This document shows, in pieces, positions 26,707 through 35,802 of a DNA stretch of 39,526 nt (position 1 is its first letter; the number at the start of each line of letters is the position of its first letter). Below the pieces are notes generated by a model. That model worked only from the letters and a program-made list of their open reading frames with translations. It did not search any database and was not told the origin of the DNA. The DNA is from Planctomycetota bacterium. Lineage in GTDB: Bacteria; Planctomycetota; UBA8108; UBA1146. The stretch covers positions 1 through 39,526 of the forward strand of contig DUAN01000049.1 in the NCBI GenBank assembly GCA_012960845.1, given 5' to 3'. A program made the translations under genes and the position numbers.

Positions 26707-28065
26707 GTGGAAGAAGTGATCTTCGCCCTCTCCAGCCCTCCTCCACCGGCACCGCTGGTGCTGCTTCGACTCGATGGCACCGAAGCCACCGCTAGATTCA
26801 TCGACCTGATGGTCGAATCTCCACCTCGGCGAGCCGAAGACCTGCTGCCGAGGATTCCGCTACGGGTGAATCTGACCTGGGATGCGGATGCTCCTCCGAC
26901 TCCCGCAGTAGCCGTGGTGTGGAAACGTGGTTCTTCATGGACTGGAAACGAAGGTGTCGAGGTGGCACTGCCGGGAACTCCGGCGATCCTCGATGGAATC
27001 CTGGCGCGGCTCGAGCAAGTTGGCGCACGGCCTGCGACTCCCGGAGAGTTCACGCGACGCGCATTTCTCAATGGTCGCATCGATCTGAGTCGTGCTGAAT
27101 CGGTGGCGGCATTGATCGAGGCGGAGGACCGCACAGCAGTGGCTGCGGTGCGAAGGGTTCTCGAAGGGGAGATGGCCCGTCAGATCGGGTCGGCTGCGGC
27201 AAAACTCCTCGAAGTCCTGGCGATGCTGGAAGCGGGGCTCGATTTTTCCGAGCAAGAGGTGGAATCTCCTGGATCTCAACAGGCGCGGGTGCTGCTTGAA
27301 CCGGTGCTGGCGGATCTTGATCAGATGCTGGGAGCGAGGTCAGCGGGTTCGGTCGCTGGAGCGATTCCGCGGATCTTGCTGTGGGGACGGCCCAATGCGG
27401 GGAAATCTTCACTGCTCAATGCCCTCACCGGAGAAGCACTGGCCATCGTCGATGCTGCTGCAGGGACCACCACAGATGCGGTCCGTGGGCTCCTGATGGA
27501 GTCCGGGCGAGAAGTCGAGATCCTCGATTTACCCGGTGATCGGGAGGCGCAGGGGGAGGTCGAGAGTCGCGCGCTGGAGCGAGCCAGGGATGTGGTCGAT
27601 GCGGACGATCCGATCGTGTGGGTGATCGATGGCTCGCGAGATGCTGCCGAGATCGAGCAGGAACGGGCGAGTTTGCCTGAGGAGTGGCGTTCCAGGGTGC
27701 GCCCGGTATTGACGCAGTGTGATCGGGAACGATTTGTCGATCCGCAGTTTCTGCCAGAAGCTTCCAGGGTCAGTTCGAAAAGCGGCGAGGGGATCGATGC
27801 GTTACGTCAGCATCTTGTGGCCTGGAGCGCACGCTCAGCGGGACAGCAACGAAGCGATGCCTTGCGATTCAATGCTCGCCAGTGGCAACTGGTGTCGACC
27901 TGCCGAGATCGGCTTTCGGTCGCCATCGTCCAGGCGGATGCGGGCCCTGAATTGCTGGTCGAGGATCTGAAAGATGCTCTCCGCCATCTCGAGGAGGTGA
28001 CGGGAGAATCGACACCCGAAGATGTACTGGACCTGATATTTTCACGCTTTTGTCTGGGAAAGTGA
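26707..28065 (+). CDS. mnmE: tRNA modification GTPase MnmE (TrmE)
   Basis: A 452-residue protein of normal family length, starting at GTG with GAGAGG upstream. With MnmG it installs the aminomethyl-type group on the wobble uridine of certain tRNAs. The N-terminal folate-binding domain ends in PGEFTRRAFLNGRIDLSRAE. The inserted G domain has G1 GRPNAGKSS (about 226-234), but other motifs depart from the norm: GTTTD for GTTRD, DLPG for DTAG and TQCD for NKxD. The glutamate after G3 used for GTP hydrolysis appears kept (GEVES). The C-terminus FCLGK retains the conserved cysteine. It follows yidC by 10 bases, the usual pairing. Confidence 0.93.
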   Translation: MEEVIFALSSPPPPAPLVLLRLDGTEATARFIDLMVESPPRRAEDLLPRIPLRVNLTWDADAPPTPAVAVVWKRGSSWTGNEGVEVALPGTPAILDGILARLEQVGARPATPGEFTRRAFLNGRIDLSRAESVAALIEAEDRTAVAAVRRVLEGEMARQIGSAAAKLLEVLAMLEAGLDFSEQEVESPGSQQARVLLEPVLADLDQMLGARSAGSVAGAIPRILLWGRPNAGKSSLLNALTGEALAIVDAAAGTTTDAVRGLLMESGREVEILDLPGDREAQGEVESRALERARDVVDADDPIVWVIDGSRDAAEIEQERASLPEEWRSRVRPVLTQCDRERFVDPQFLPEASRVSSKSGEGIDALRQHLVAWSARSAGQQRSDALRFNARQWQLVSTCRDRLSVAIVQADAGPELLVEDLKDALRHLEEVTGESTPEDVLDLIFSRFCLGK

Positions 28066-28268
28066 CTCGGACCTGCCGAACGGACTATTTCTTACCATCC
28101 GCTCAGCGTTGAGAGCCCCCCCGGAGTCGGATATCATGAGTGCGTTGTCGGTCCAGGGGATTCTGATCGGCGGCGAGGCTCACTGGGAAGAGATATCGGC
28201 TGCAGAACCTGCTTACACTTCCAGGGCCAGTTCAATATACGCCGTGTTGGCGGGAGGAGTTCACTCCG

Positions 28269-28817
28269 GTGAAATGCCCATACTGCTCAGTGGATGATGA
28301 CAAGGTCGTCGATTCTCGGACCACCTCCGAGGGGAGAGCGGTTCGCAGACGCCGTGAGTGCAACGGTTGTCAGCGACGCCTCACCACCTATGAGCGGATG
28401 GAAGAGGTCACTCGGCTGGTGGTGAAAAAGAACCAGGTCCGCCAGGAATTTAGCCGAACCAAGGTGCTCGATGGATTGATCACCGCGTGTCAGAAGCGTC
28501 CCATCTCGATGGAGCAGATGGAGAGTGTCGTCGATGAGGTGGAGAAGCAGATTCGCGAGAGATTTGATCGTGAGGTGCCCTCGGTGTTCATCGGAGAGAC
28601 GGTCAGCGAGCAACTCAGGGAACTCGATCCTGTCGCATATGTGCGCTTTGCTTCGGTCTATCAGGAATTCGCCGACGTCTCGCAGTTCTTGCAAGAGTTG
28701 ACCCCGTTGATGGAGAATCGAGGGTTGGAAAAGCGCGAGACCGAGAATCGCGAGACCGAGAATCGAGAGACCGAGAATCGAGAGACCGAGAATCGAGAGA
28801 CCGAAGATGCCCTCTGA
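28269..28817 (+). CDS. nrdR: Transcriptional repressor NrdR with a repeat tail
   Basis: A 182-residue protein. The zinc ribbon (C3, C6, C31, C34) and the ATP-cone domain (about 48-140; RLVVKKNQVRQEFSRTKVL) identify NrdR, which represses ribonucleotide reductase genes in response to bound ATP/dATP. The GTG start has GGAGGAG (28253-28259) in front. Family length is about 150-160; the extra C-terminal part is ETENR repeated about four and a half times, from a 15-bp tandem DNA repeat. The gap from mnmE is 203 bases, with no terminator seen. The stop overlaps the start of the next gene by 11 bases. No ribonucleotide reductase gene is in the window. Confidence 0.95.
   Translation: MKCPYCSVDDDKVVDSRTTSEGRAVRRRRECNGCQRRLTTYERMEEVTRLVVKKNQVRQEFSRTKVLDGLITACQKRPISMEQMESVVDEVEKQIRERFDREVPSVFIGETVSEQLRELDPVAYVRFASVYQEFADVSQFLQELTPLMENRGLEKRETENRETENRETENRETENRETEDAL
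28737..28811 (+). repeat. Tandem 15-bp repeats at the nrdR 3' end
   Basis: The unit GAGACCGAGAATCGA (third-base C in early copies) occurs four times, followed by a partial fifth copy changed to GAGACCGAAGATGCC. It encodes Glu-Thr-Glu-Asn-Arg in the nrdR frame. The last copy carries the ATG (28807) and a purine-rich site for the next gene. Confidence 0.95.
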
Positions 28818-30078
28818 ACCTCGCCGTGGAGACTTGCCGCTAGAGCGGAGAATTCGAACGATTCTCCGAACCGTTTGCCGGCGCAATCCCGATCCCACCA
28901 TCGAGAAGTTGCTGGTCGCCGATGTGAAGAAGGCACTCGGTAGCGAAACCGTGACCTGGCACAGCCATCAACTCCTCGACACTCTTCATTGCGTAGCCAG
29001 CGGTCGAGGGGAAAGACAGATTGCTGCGGCCATCGATGATTTGATCTGCTGGCCGGAGGTCAACGATGTCGATCACGAGAGCCTCGTGTGGATGTCCGAT
29101 CGCATCGCTCAACTTGGAGATCCACAAATTTTCGAGACGGCAGTTGCCAGTTCATTTCTGACTCCTCACTGGCCAGTTCGAGATGGACTGATTCCCTCTT
29201 CACCCTTTCGGATTCTCGAGCGACGGATCACCGTAGAAAGTCTGTCGGGGCGAGAAGTTGCTTTGCGTCACATCGGGAATCGTGTCGCCACGGAACTTCC
29301 CTGGGTGGTGGGCAGATTGGTCGTGGCTGGTGCCCTCGACGACATCTCCGAGTTGCCATTTCAAGAAGCTTGCAGGCGCTGGGATCTGCTTCAGGCTCGT
29401 ATCGAAGGAGTCCTCCAGATGCTGCCTCGGCCCCCCGAGGTGGTGTGGGAAGTCCCGGGACAGCCAGCGCCTCTCGAGGGGCAACTGTTCGTCGACCCCG
29501 ATCTGCAGGAGAGGCATCAGGGATTCATCCTGAGGGGGTGTGAGGAAACTCCAGTCACGGCGGGACGATTGGCGATTCAGGTTCCACTACCGATCCCCAC
29601 GGCGGCCAGAATAGTGTTCTCCCGCGGACTCAGGAGCCCGAATCCACCGGAGATTCACTGGCAGGAGTCCGCCCAGCTGGCGCTGCTGGGAGGGCGTCTA
29701 CATTCCGATCCACTCGGATTGACGGCCATCTTGCAGCGGACGCAGGCGTTCGACCAGATGGTACGGTCGATGGTCGAGATCCCCTGGGGTAAGGACTGGC
29801 TCCACGCCGAGAAGTCCTCCTTACCGTTGTGGATCGCCAGCGAGAATTCAAATCCTCACCGGGCCATCGAGGTTCTGAGGAGGAATTCCACCGATCCCTT
29901 GAGGATTCCGGTGATCGGCATCGAATCCTGTGAGACGGAGAAGGCACGTCGGGATGCAAAAAAACTGATCCTGAAGATTTCACGGCGCCGAGGCGGGGGC
30001 TGGGAACGCCTTGAGGAGTTACTTCGAACTGCGGCGATCTCACCAAGACTGCTGGCGTCCACCAGCGATCACCCCTAG
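28807..30078 (+). CDS. Unrecognised 423-residue cytosolic protein between nrdR and smc
   Basis: Not recognised. No signal peptide, membrane segment or nucleotide-binding motif is visible. The first 50 residues are strongly basic (RRGDLPLERRIRTILRTVCRR), the middle has mixed alpha/beta character, and the C-terminus is again Lys/Arg-rich (KKLILKISRRRGGG). The codon use matches its neighbours and it overlaps nrdR by 11 bases, with smc starting a few bases after its stop, so translation is probably coupled. The ribosome site lies within the nrdR tandem repeat (GAGAGACCGAAG). Possible roles in chromosome or nucleotide metabolism rest only on position. Confidence 0.75.
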   Translation: MPSEPRRGDLPLERRIRTILRTVCRRNPDPTIEKLLVADVKKALGSETVTWHSHQLLDTLHCVASGRGERQIAAAIDDLICWPEVNDVDHESLVWMSDRIAQLGDPQIFETAVASSFLTPHWPVRDGLIPSSPFRILERRITVESLSGREVALRHIGNRVATELPWVVGRLVVAGALDDISELPFQEACRRWDLLQARIEGVLQMLPRPPEVVWEVPGQPAPLEGQLFVDPDLQERHQGFILRGCEETPVTAGRLAIQVPLPIPTAARIVFSRGLRSPNPPEIHWQESAQLALLGGRLHSDPLGLTAILQRTQAFDQMVRSMVEIPWGKDWLHAEKSSLPLWIASENSNPHRAIEVLRRNSTDPLRIPVIGIESCETEKARRDAKKLILKISRRRGGGWERLEELLRTAAISPRLLASTSDHP

Positions 30079-30101
30079 GGTTTGTGGATCGAAAGGTAAC
30101 C

Positions 30102-33100
30102 TTGCACCTCAAGAGAATATTTCTATGCGGATTCAAGTCCTTCGCAGACCCGATCGAGTTCGATTTCGATCGAGGAACCAGTGCCATCGTTGGTCCCAAC
30201 GGTTGTGGCAAGTCCAATGTCGTGGACGCATTTCGCTGGGTTCTGGGAGAGAGATCTGCCAAGGGTCTCCGCGGCACCGAGATGCTGGATGTGATCTTCA
30301 AGGGGACCAGGTCGAGGCCTGCAGTTGCACGAGCTGAGGTGCGGCTACTGTTCGACAATGAAGATGGTCTGCTCCCTGTCGATGCCGCAGAAGTGGAGAT
30401 CGGCAGGATCCTTCTCAGAGATGGAACCAGTGAGTACCAGGTCAATCGAAAGCGTTGCCGCCTCAAGGATGTGCTGGCCATCTTCGCAGATACCGGCATC
30501 GGAGCCGATGGGTACTCGGTGCTGGGCCAGGGCAAGGTCGATACCTTTCTCAATTCAAACGCCCAGGAACGGCGCCGGATCTTCGAGGAAGCGGCGGGAA
30601 TCTCCAGTTTCAGGAAGAAACGCTCCGAGGCTGAAAACCGCCTCGCTCGAGGTGAACGGGAGTTGATCAGGGTCAATGATCAGTTGGCCGAGATCGAGCG
30701 CAGGATCCGATCACTGAAGATGCAGGCGGGGAAAGCTCGTCGATTCATCGAGGACCGCGATCGTTTCCAGATGATCAGTTCCGTGCTCTCTTCTGAAGAG
30801 GTGGTTGCTCTGCGCCAGGAGAGAGAGCGGGTGACATTTCGGTTGCAGTGGAGAAACACCCTGCGCGAGATGCTCTCCGATCTGTCGGCATCTCTCGAAA
30901 CGGAACTGGATGAAGTCAGAACTCGGCTCGAGGATGTTCATCGAGAACTTGAAAACACGAGGCAGCAAGAAACGGAAAGACGGGTCGCTCTCGAGGGTAT
31001 CGACGCCCGTCGAATCCAGTTTGAAGAGCAGGCTCGTCACTCGAGCGAACGCAACGAGGAGCGCAATCGTCAGCAACTACATCTGATCGAGGTGGAACAA
31101 CAGTATCAGGTGAGGCGTACGGAAGTTCGCAACCGGCTCAAGGTGACAATCTCTGAGTTACGTGAGTACCGTTCAGATCTTGAGGTCCAGGATAAAGTGC
31201 ATCGCTCGCTCTTCTCCGATAGAGATCTGCTCGACGAGGGTATCCGCAATCAGAAGGATCGCGATCTTGAGCTGGTCTTTGAGGAGACCCGTCTCCGAAA
31301 CACCGTCGCGGCACTGACCGGAGACTTGCGGGGGCAGGATTCCATCCGAGATCGCCGTACCGCTGAGGGGCAGGAGTTCAGGGCCCAGCAACTGGAACTG
31401 GAAGAGATCTCGCAGCGCCACGATGGCCAGATCCTCGAGGCGATCGAAATGGAGCGAGATAGCCTCTCCTCCGCAGAACTACTCGGCGAAGAGGTCGATC
31501 AGAGGATTGCTGTGCTCGACCAGGCGAGAGGGCATCTGGCAGCATTGAGATCGGATAACGAGAGTAGTGAGGGTCGACTGCGCTTCCTCGTCGAACTGGA
31601 GGAGAGTCTCGATGGACTCGGTAAAGGCACCCAGCGGTTGATCAACTCGAGCGAGCCCGCAGCGGGGGACATTCGAGGACTGTTGGCGCGCCTCATCGAA
31701 GCGGATCCCGACACCGCCCGGATGGTCGATGCAGTGCTGGGACGGGTTCTGGAGACGGTGGTGCTGCAAGGACGCACTCCGCTCGAGAACCGGATTCGTG
31801 CACTGGAGAAAATCCTCGCCGGGGAATCCGCATCGATCGTTTCCCTGGAAGATGAGGTCATGGGGCAGAAGCCCAGATCGGCAGCTCCCGATGGATTGGA
31901 GACGCTTTCGAATCGAGTTCAGTGCGAGTCGATCTGTCGACCGGTCGTCGACGCCTTGCTAGGTCAAGTACTGGTCGCTCGCGATCTCGAGGAGGCCATC
32001 TCTTATCACCGATTGAATCCTGGGTATTGCGTGGTGACCACGGATGGCACCGTCATCGAGCCATGGGGTGCGGTGCGTTTACCGGCTACCAGCAAGGTGG
32101 GACTGGTTTCCCGAAGAGTGGAGATGACAAACCTGAAGCAATCGATGGACGAGATCCGATCTCGTCTAGAAATGATGTCAGAGCAGGAAAGCGCCCTGGA
32201 AGAATCGATCTCCGCAAGACGTGGAGAGATTCAGAGGCTCGAGCAGGAAGCTGGCCGCGCACACATCGAGGCGGATCACTCCCGCAGAGAAAAAGAAAAG
32301 ACTCGAGAATCCTTGCGAAGGTTCAAGGAGAGAATCGAGACCCTCGAAACGGACATGGAACAGGCCCAAGGTCATCATGTCGAAATCACTTCACTGAGAG
32401 ATATTGCAAGAGTCAACCTGAAGAAGGTCGGTGAGGAACGTGCGGTGATCGAGCAGTTCCTTGAGGAGCATGAGCAGCGGATTGGACCTCTCGATGCGCA
32501 GCTGGGAGACCTCGACGAGGATTTGCAGCGCATCCGCCTGGTCGCTACCAGAACACAAGAGCGGATCGCTTCCGACTGGAGAGAGCAACGGCGTCTGGCG
32601 GAGGAAGTGGATCAACGGATCCAGCAGCGCCAGAACATTGCCCAGCAACTCACCCAGGAAAGTCAGCGTTGTGAGGAGATCCTCGAGAAGATCGTGATCC
32701 TCGCCGAGGAAGAGGTCTCCTATCGTGGGGAGTTGGAGAAGATCGCCTCGAGTCGTGACGAACAGGATCGGCGGCTCGAATCGTGCCGGCTGGAGCGTTC
32801 CGCTGCGGAGAAGAGGCAACGGGAGTGTCGATCCCAGGGGGATCAGATCCAGAAGGGTCGGGAAGATGACCTGCTCTCTGCCAACGAATGCCAGGTTCGC
32901 ATCGAAGGGATTCGCAAGCGGGTGAGTGAGGATCTGGAGATGTCCCTCGAGGAGGCTCCCATCGAGGAGTGGCGAAACACTCTGTTGGAAGGGATCCCGC
33001 AAGGGAAGGACCTGACGGATGTCCTGAGGCCGGAGTACCAGGAGATCCAGGCCAGGATGCGGCGTAATTCGAATGTGAATCTGCAAGCGGTGGAGGAACT

Positions 33101-33821
33101 GGAGACGGAAGAAACCAGGCATTCCGCGATCGCAGAGGAAATGGCAGATCTTACCCGCTCCAGGGATCTGATCCGCGAGGCGATGGAAGCTCTCGATAAT
33201 CAGTGTCGGACCCGCTTCCTCGACTCCTTCGAGGAGGTGCGTAAGAACTTCCAGGAGATCTTCAGTCTGATGTTCGGCGGGGGTGTTGCCGACCTCGAAC
33301 TGGAGGAGGGCGAAGATCCGCTGGTGGCGGGAATCAAGGTAAAAGCTCGTCCACCAGGAAAGAGAATCTCAAGTCTCGAACTGCTGTCCGGAGGCGAAAG
33401 AGCGCTGGCGGCCATCTCGGTGATCTTTGCACTGTTCAAAGCTCGTCCCAGTCCCTTCTGTATCCTGGACGAAGTCGATGCCCCTCTCGATGAGCAGAAC
33501 ACTCGCCGCTTTGTTCGGGTACTGCAGGAGTTCGCCAAGACCTCGCAGTTCCTGATCATCACTCACAGCCGCATCACCATGACCGAGGCGGAGCGCCTCT
33601 ATGGCGTGACGATGGAGGAGGAGGGTGTCTCCTGCCGCGTCGTCGTCAAGATTGCCGAGGCCAACCGCTGGGTCGAAGAGAAGATTCCCGCCCAACAGCG
33701 CGCAACTTCGGCGACCTCTTCGGCGGGATCTCCTGCTGCGAGGGATCCGTTCCTGGATCGTGGGACGACGAAGCGTGGCATCACCGTGGATGTCGACGAA
33801 AGCACTTCTCCGCAGTCCTGA
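30102..33821 (+). CDS. smc: Chromosome segregation ATPase SMC
   Basis: A 1239-residue SMC protein that, with ScpA/ScpB-type partners, organises and compacts the chromosome. The N-terminal head has GFKSFAD and Walker A GPNGCGKSN (about 31-39). Two long coiled-coil stretches flank a hinge near 520-690 (GDIRGLLARL). The C-terminal head has signature LLSGGERALAA (about 1093) and Walker B FCILDEVDAPLDE (about 1120). TTG 30102 is chosen because AAAGG (30092-30096) lies five bases upstream and the start then aligns with typical SMC N-termini (M-x-LKR-x5-GFKSFA). GTG 30084, six residues earlier, is the alternative but its AGGG is too close. No scpA or scpB is in the window. Confidence 0.95.
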   Translation: MHLKRIFLCGFKSFADPIEFDFDRGTSAIVGPNGCGKSNVVDAFRWVLGERSAKGLRGTEMLDVIFKGTRSRPAVARAEVRLLFDNEDGLLPVDAAEVEIGRILLRDGTSEYQVNRKRCRLKDVLAIFADTGIGADGYSVLGQGKVDTFLNSNAQERRRIFEEAAGISSFRKKRSEAENRLARGERELIRVNDQLAEIERRIRSLKMQAGKARRFIEDRDRFQMISSVLSSEEVVALRQERERVTFRLQWRNTLREMLSDLSASLETELDEVRTRLEDVHRELENTRQQETERRVALEGIDARRIQFEEQARHSSERNEERNRQQLHLIEVEQQYQVRRTEVRNRLKVTISELREYRSDLEVQDKVHRSLFSDRDLLDEGIRNQKDRDLELVFEETRLRNTVAALTGDLRGQDSIRDRRTAEGQEFRAQQLELEEISQRHDGQILEAIEMERDSLSSAELLGEEVDQRIAVLDQARGHLAALRSDNESSEGRLRFLVELEESLDGLGKGTQRLINSSEPAAGDIRGLLARLIEADPDTARMVDAVLGRVLETVVLQGRTPLENRIRALEKILAGESASIVSLEDEVMGQKPRSAAPDGLETLSNRVQCESICRPVVDALLGQVLVARDLEEAISYHRLNPGYCVVTTDGTVIEPWGAVRLPATSKVGLVSRRVEMTNLKQSMDEIRSRLEMMSEQESALEESISARRGEIQRLEQEAGRAHIEADHSRREKEKTRESLRRFKERIETLETDMEQAQGHHVEITSLRDIARVNLKKVGEERAVIEQFLEEHEQRIGPLDAQLGDLDEDLQRIRLVATRTQERIASDWREQRRLAEEVDQRIQQRQNIAQQLTQESQRCEEILEKIVILAEEEVSYRGELEKIASSRDEQDRRLESCRLERSAAEKRQRECRSQGDQIQKGREDDLLSANECQVRIEGIRKRVSEDLEMSLEEAPIEEWRNTLLEGIPQGKDLTDVLRPEYQEIQARMRRNSNVNLQAVEELETEETRHSAIAEEMADLTRSRDLIREAMEALDNQCRTRFLDSFEEVRKNFQEIFSLMFGGGVADLELEEGEDPLVAGIKVKARPPGKRISSLELLSGGERALAAISVIFALFKARPSPFCILDEVDAPLDEQNTRRFVRVLQEFAKTSQFLIITHSRITMTEAERLYGVTMEEEGVSCRVVVKIAEANRWVEEKIPAQQRATSATSSAGSPAARDPFLDRGTTKRGITVDVDESTSPQS

Positions 33822-33865
33822 TCGCGGTTTGAGGCCATCCTGACCCCACTCACATCTGGTCCCGT

Positions 33866-33893
33866 TTGACGAATTCTGCGATCGCAGGATAGT
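33866..33893 (+). promoter_or_regulatory. Promoter candidate with a perfect palindrome in the spacer
   Basis: TTGACG (33866-33871) and GATAGT (33888-33893) are separated by 16 bases. The spacer contains the perfect 12-bp palindrome CTGCGATCGCAG (33876-33887), placed where a repressor would block polymerase. It lies 45 bases after smc and about 116 bases before the operon starting at 34010. Confidence 0.4.
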
Positions 33894-34009
33894 CTTCGGA
33901 GACAACGACCTTTTCCACCCTCTTCGGAGGGCTAGACCTCTCCAGCACTGGCGGCCTCTGGCCGAAATCGGGAATTCCACACCTTACGAGGTGCGGTTGG
34001 GAGAGTGCC

Positions 34010-34831
34010 ATGTTTGCGACAGATCGCTTTGATCCAATCGTGGGGAACAGCGAGGTCATCCATGACCTTCGTTCCTTCGTGATCGAGATGAGCCTGGAGA
34101 AAGGGCCACTGCTTCTCACCGGACCGACCGGCGTTGGGAAGCGGCTCGCTGCCAGAAAGATCCATGCGGCCGGGGGCATCCCTGCCGCTCGATTGCTGTT
34201 TGTATCGGGACAAGACTTCGAGATCCAGGACCTGTATCCGACCGAGGATCAGATTCCTGCGCTGGTCCAGATGGGAACGGTCTACATCAACTCTGCGCAG
34301 CAGATCGATCCACAAGTGGCACAGCAGTTGAAGGAACTGATCCAGTCCGACTCGAGTGAGATCCCCAGGATCATTCTCGGAGTGGATGTGACCGACGATG
34401 GTGGATTGAAACTGTGGACCTCCACCAGCCCCCTTTCAAAACTCGAATTCAGGGGCTCGTTCTCGATCCCAGCACTGGGGGAGAGACCCGAAGACATCAG
34501 CGCCATCGCTCGATACCAGATCTGGACGTCTGCACGCCCCGAAGATTTTGAGTCGAGGTGGATGGAGTTCACCCGCAGCAAATTGGGAGAACTACTGGTT
34601 CGACCGTGGAATGGCAATGTACCGGAACTGATGGAAGTGGTTCAGTCGTTCTGCTCGAAAGAGGCCGCACGGTCGGAAACTGCACTTCTGGGAAGCATGA
34701 CAGAGTCCGTTTCAGCGCACTGGTTGCAGGAACAGATCGATCGGATGCACGAGAACCTGATGGAGCGGTGGAATTTCGAGGGCTCTCTCCAGAGCGGTGG
34801 GACAGCAGACGAGCAGGAGACTCTCCGATGA
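34010..34831 (+). CDS. Degenerate AAA+ protein related to sigma-54 activators
   Basis: A 273-residue protein starting at ATG with GGGAGAG upstream. It resembles the central domain of NtrC-type activators: Walker A GPTGVGKR (38-45), an alpha/beta core, and a C-terminal segment LLVRPWNGNVPELMEVV like the W(P)GN(V/I)REL motif. However, the segment that holds the GAFTGA loop is missing: the chain passes from FVSGQDF (about 64-70) to GTVYINSAQQID (about 89-100) without it, and the Walker B acidic pair is replaced by Ile-Asn. It should therefore neither contact sigma-54 nor hydrolyse ATP normally. Its stop overlaps the start of the response regulator by four bases. A role as a regulator or partner of the activator at 35799 is inference. 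Confidence 0.7.
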   Translation: MFATDRFDPIVGNSEVIHDLRSFVIEMSLEKGPLLLTGPTGVGKRLAARKIHAAGGIPAARLLFVSGQDFEIQDLYPTEDQIPALVQMGTVYINSAQQIDPQVAQQLKELIQSDSSEIPRIILGVDVTDDGGLKLWTSTSPLSKLEFRGSFSIPALGERPEDISAIARYQIWTSARPEDFESRWMEFTRSKLGELLVRPWNGNVPELMEVVQSFCSKEAARSETALLGSMTESVSAHWLQEQIDRMHENLMERWNFEGSLQSGGTADEQETLR

Positions 34832-35802
34832 GCCTGATGGATCTGAAAATTCTGGTGGCAGATGATGATCCCGGAGCGCGGGAATTGATCTGCGCGATCT
34901 TGAATGCCGAAGGATGGCCTTCTCCGACCACTGTCGAGGACGGTGAAGTCGCATTGGAGCAGATCGGAGATGGTCACTGGGACATCCTGGTGACCGATCT
35001 GGATATGCCCCGGATGCGCGGTGACGACCTGGTGGTGCAAGCCCTCGAAATCGATCCGGATCTGAGCATCGTGGTCACCACCGGCGACGGCACGGTGGGT
35101 AATGCGGTGGATCTGATCAAGAAGGGCGCCACCGATTTCATACCGAAGCCGTATGACGTCGATGATTTCCTCGCTTCGATGGAAAGAGCCAAGACCAGGG
35201 CTTTCGGCATCCACGAGGTGAAGGGTATGCGACAGACGGTGGAAGCTCTGCTGGTAGCCCTGGAGAGCAAGGATCGATACCTCAATGGTCATTCCGCCAG
35301 GGTCAGGGACATGGCCGTCAAACTGGGCGAGATCGCCGGTCTCGATCGTGGCCAGGTGAGATCGCTCTCTCATGCTGCCCTGCTTCACGACATTGGAAAG
35401 ATCGGCGTTCACGAAGATGTGCTCAACAAAAATGGGCCTCTGACCGACGAAGAATACGATCTCATCAAGAAACACCCGGGAATATCGGCTGACATCATTG
35501 CGCCGATTCCATTCCTTCAGGCCAGCTTGGCGGGTGTTCTTCATCACCATGAAAAATGGGATGGCAGCGGATATCCAGATGGTCTCGCAGGGGAACAGAT
35601 TCCCCTGATGGCCAGGATCATCGCTGTCGTCGATGCCTTCGATGCGATGACGAGTGATCGCTCCTACCGGGGAGCGATGACTGTCGATGAAGCCGTGGAG
35701 AGGATCCGCGGGGGATCCGGTAGTCATTTTGATCCTCGAATCGCAAATCTATTTGATCAACACAAGGATGAAATTCTCGAGAGTGAGGGAGTGACCCAAT
35801 GA
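34828..35802 (+). CDS. Response regulator with HD-GYP c-di-GMP phosphodiesterase domain
   Basis: A 324-residue protein. The receiver domain (1-125) has the acidic pair DDD near the start, the phospho-acceptor D57 in VTDLDMPRM and lysine in PKPYD. The HD-GYP domain (about 140-320) has H187-D188 in LLHDIGKIG, HHHEKWDGSGYPDGL with G248-Y249-P250, and VDAFDAMTSDR. Such proteins break down cyclic di-GMP when phosphorylated. ATG 34828 overlaps the upstream stop (ATGA), and its own stop overlaps the next start in the same way, so all three are translationally coupled. The frame continues upstream, but that part is a shadow of the previous gene. No histidine kinase is in the window. Confidence 0.93.
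   Translation: MSLMDLKILVADDDPGARELICAILNAEGWPSPTTVEDGEVALEQIGDGHWDILVTDLDMPRMRGDDLVVQALEIDPDLSIVVTTGDGTVGNAVDLIKKGATDFIPKPYDVDDFLASMERAKTRAFGIHEVKGMRQTVEALLVALESKDRYLNGHSARVRDMAVKLGEIAGLDRGQVRSLSHAALLHDIGKIGVHEDVLNKNGPLTDEEYDLIKKHPGISADIIAPIPFLQASLAGVLHHHEKWDGSGYPDGLAGEQIPLMARIIAVVDAFDAMTSDRSYRGAMTVDEAVERIRGGSGSHFDPRIANLFDQHKDEILESEGVTQ

Noticed and set aside
34558-34827. Upstream extension of the response regulator frame
   Set aside because: It reads the preceding AAA+ gene out of frame; the ATGA overlap at 34828 gives a natural start right before the receiver domain.
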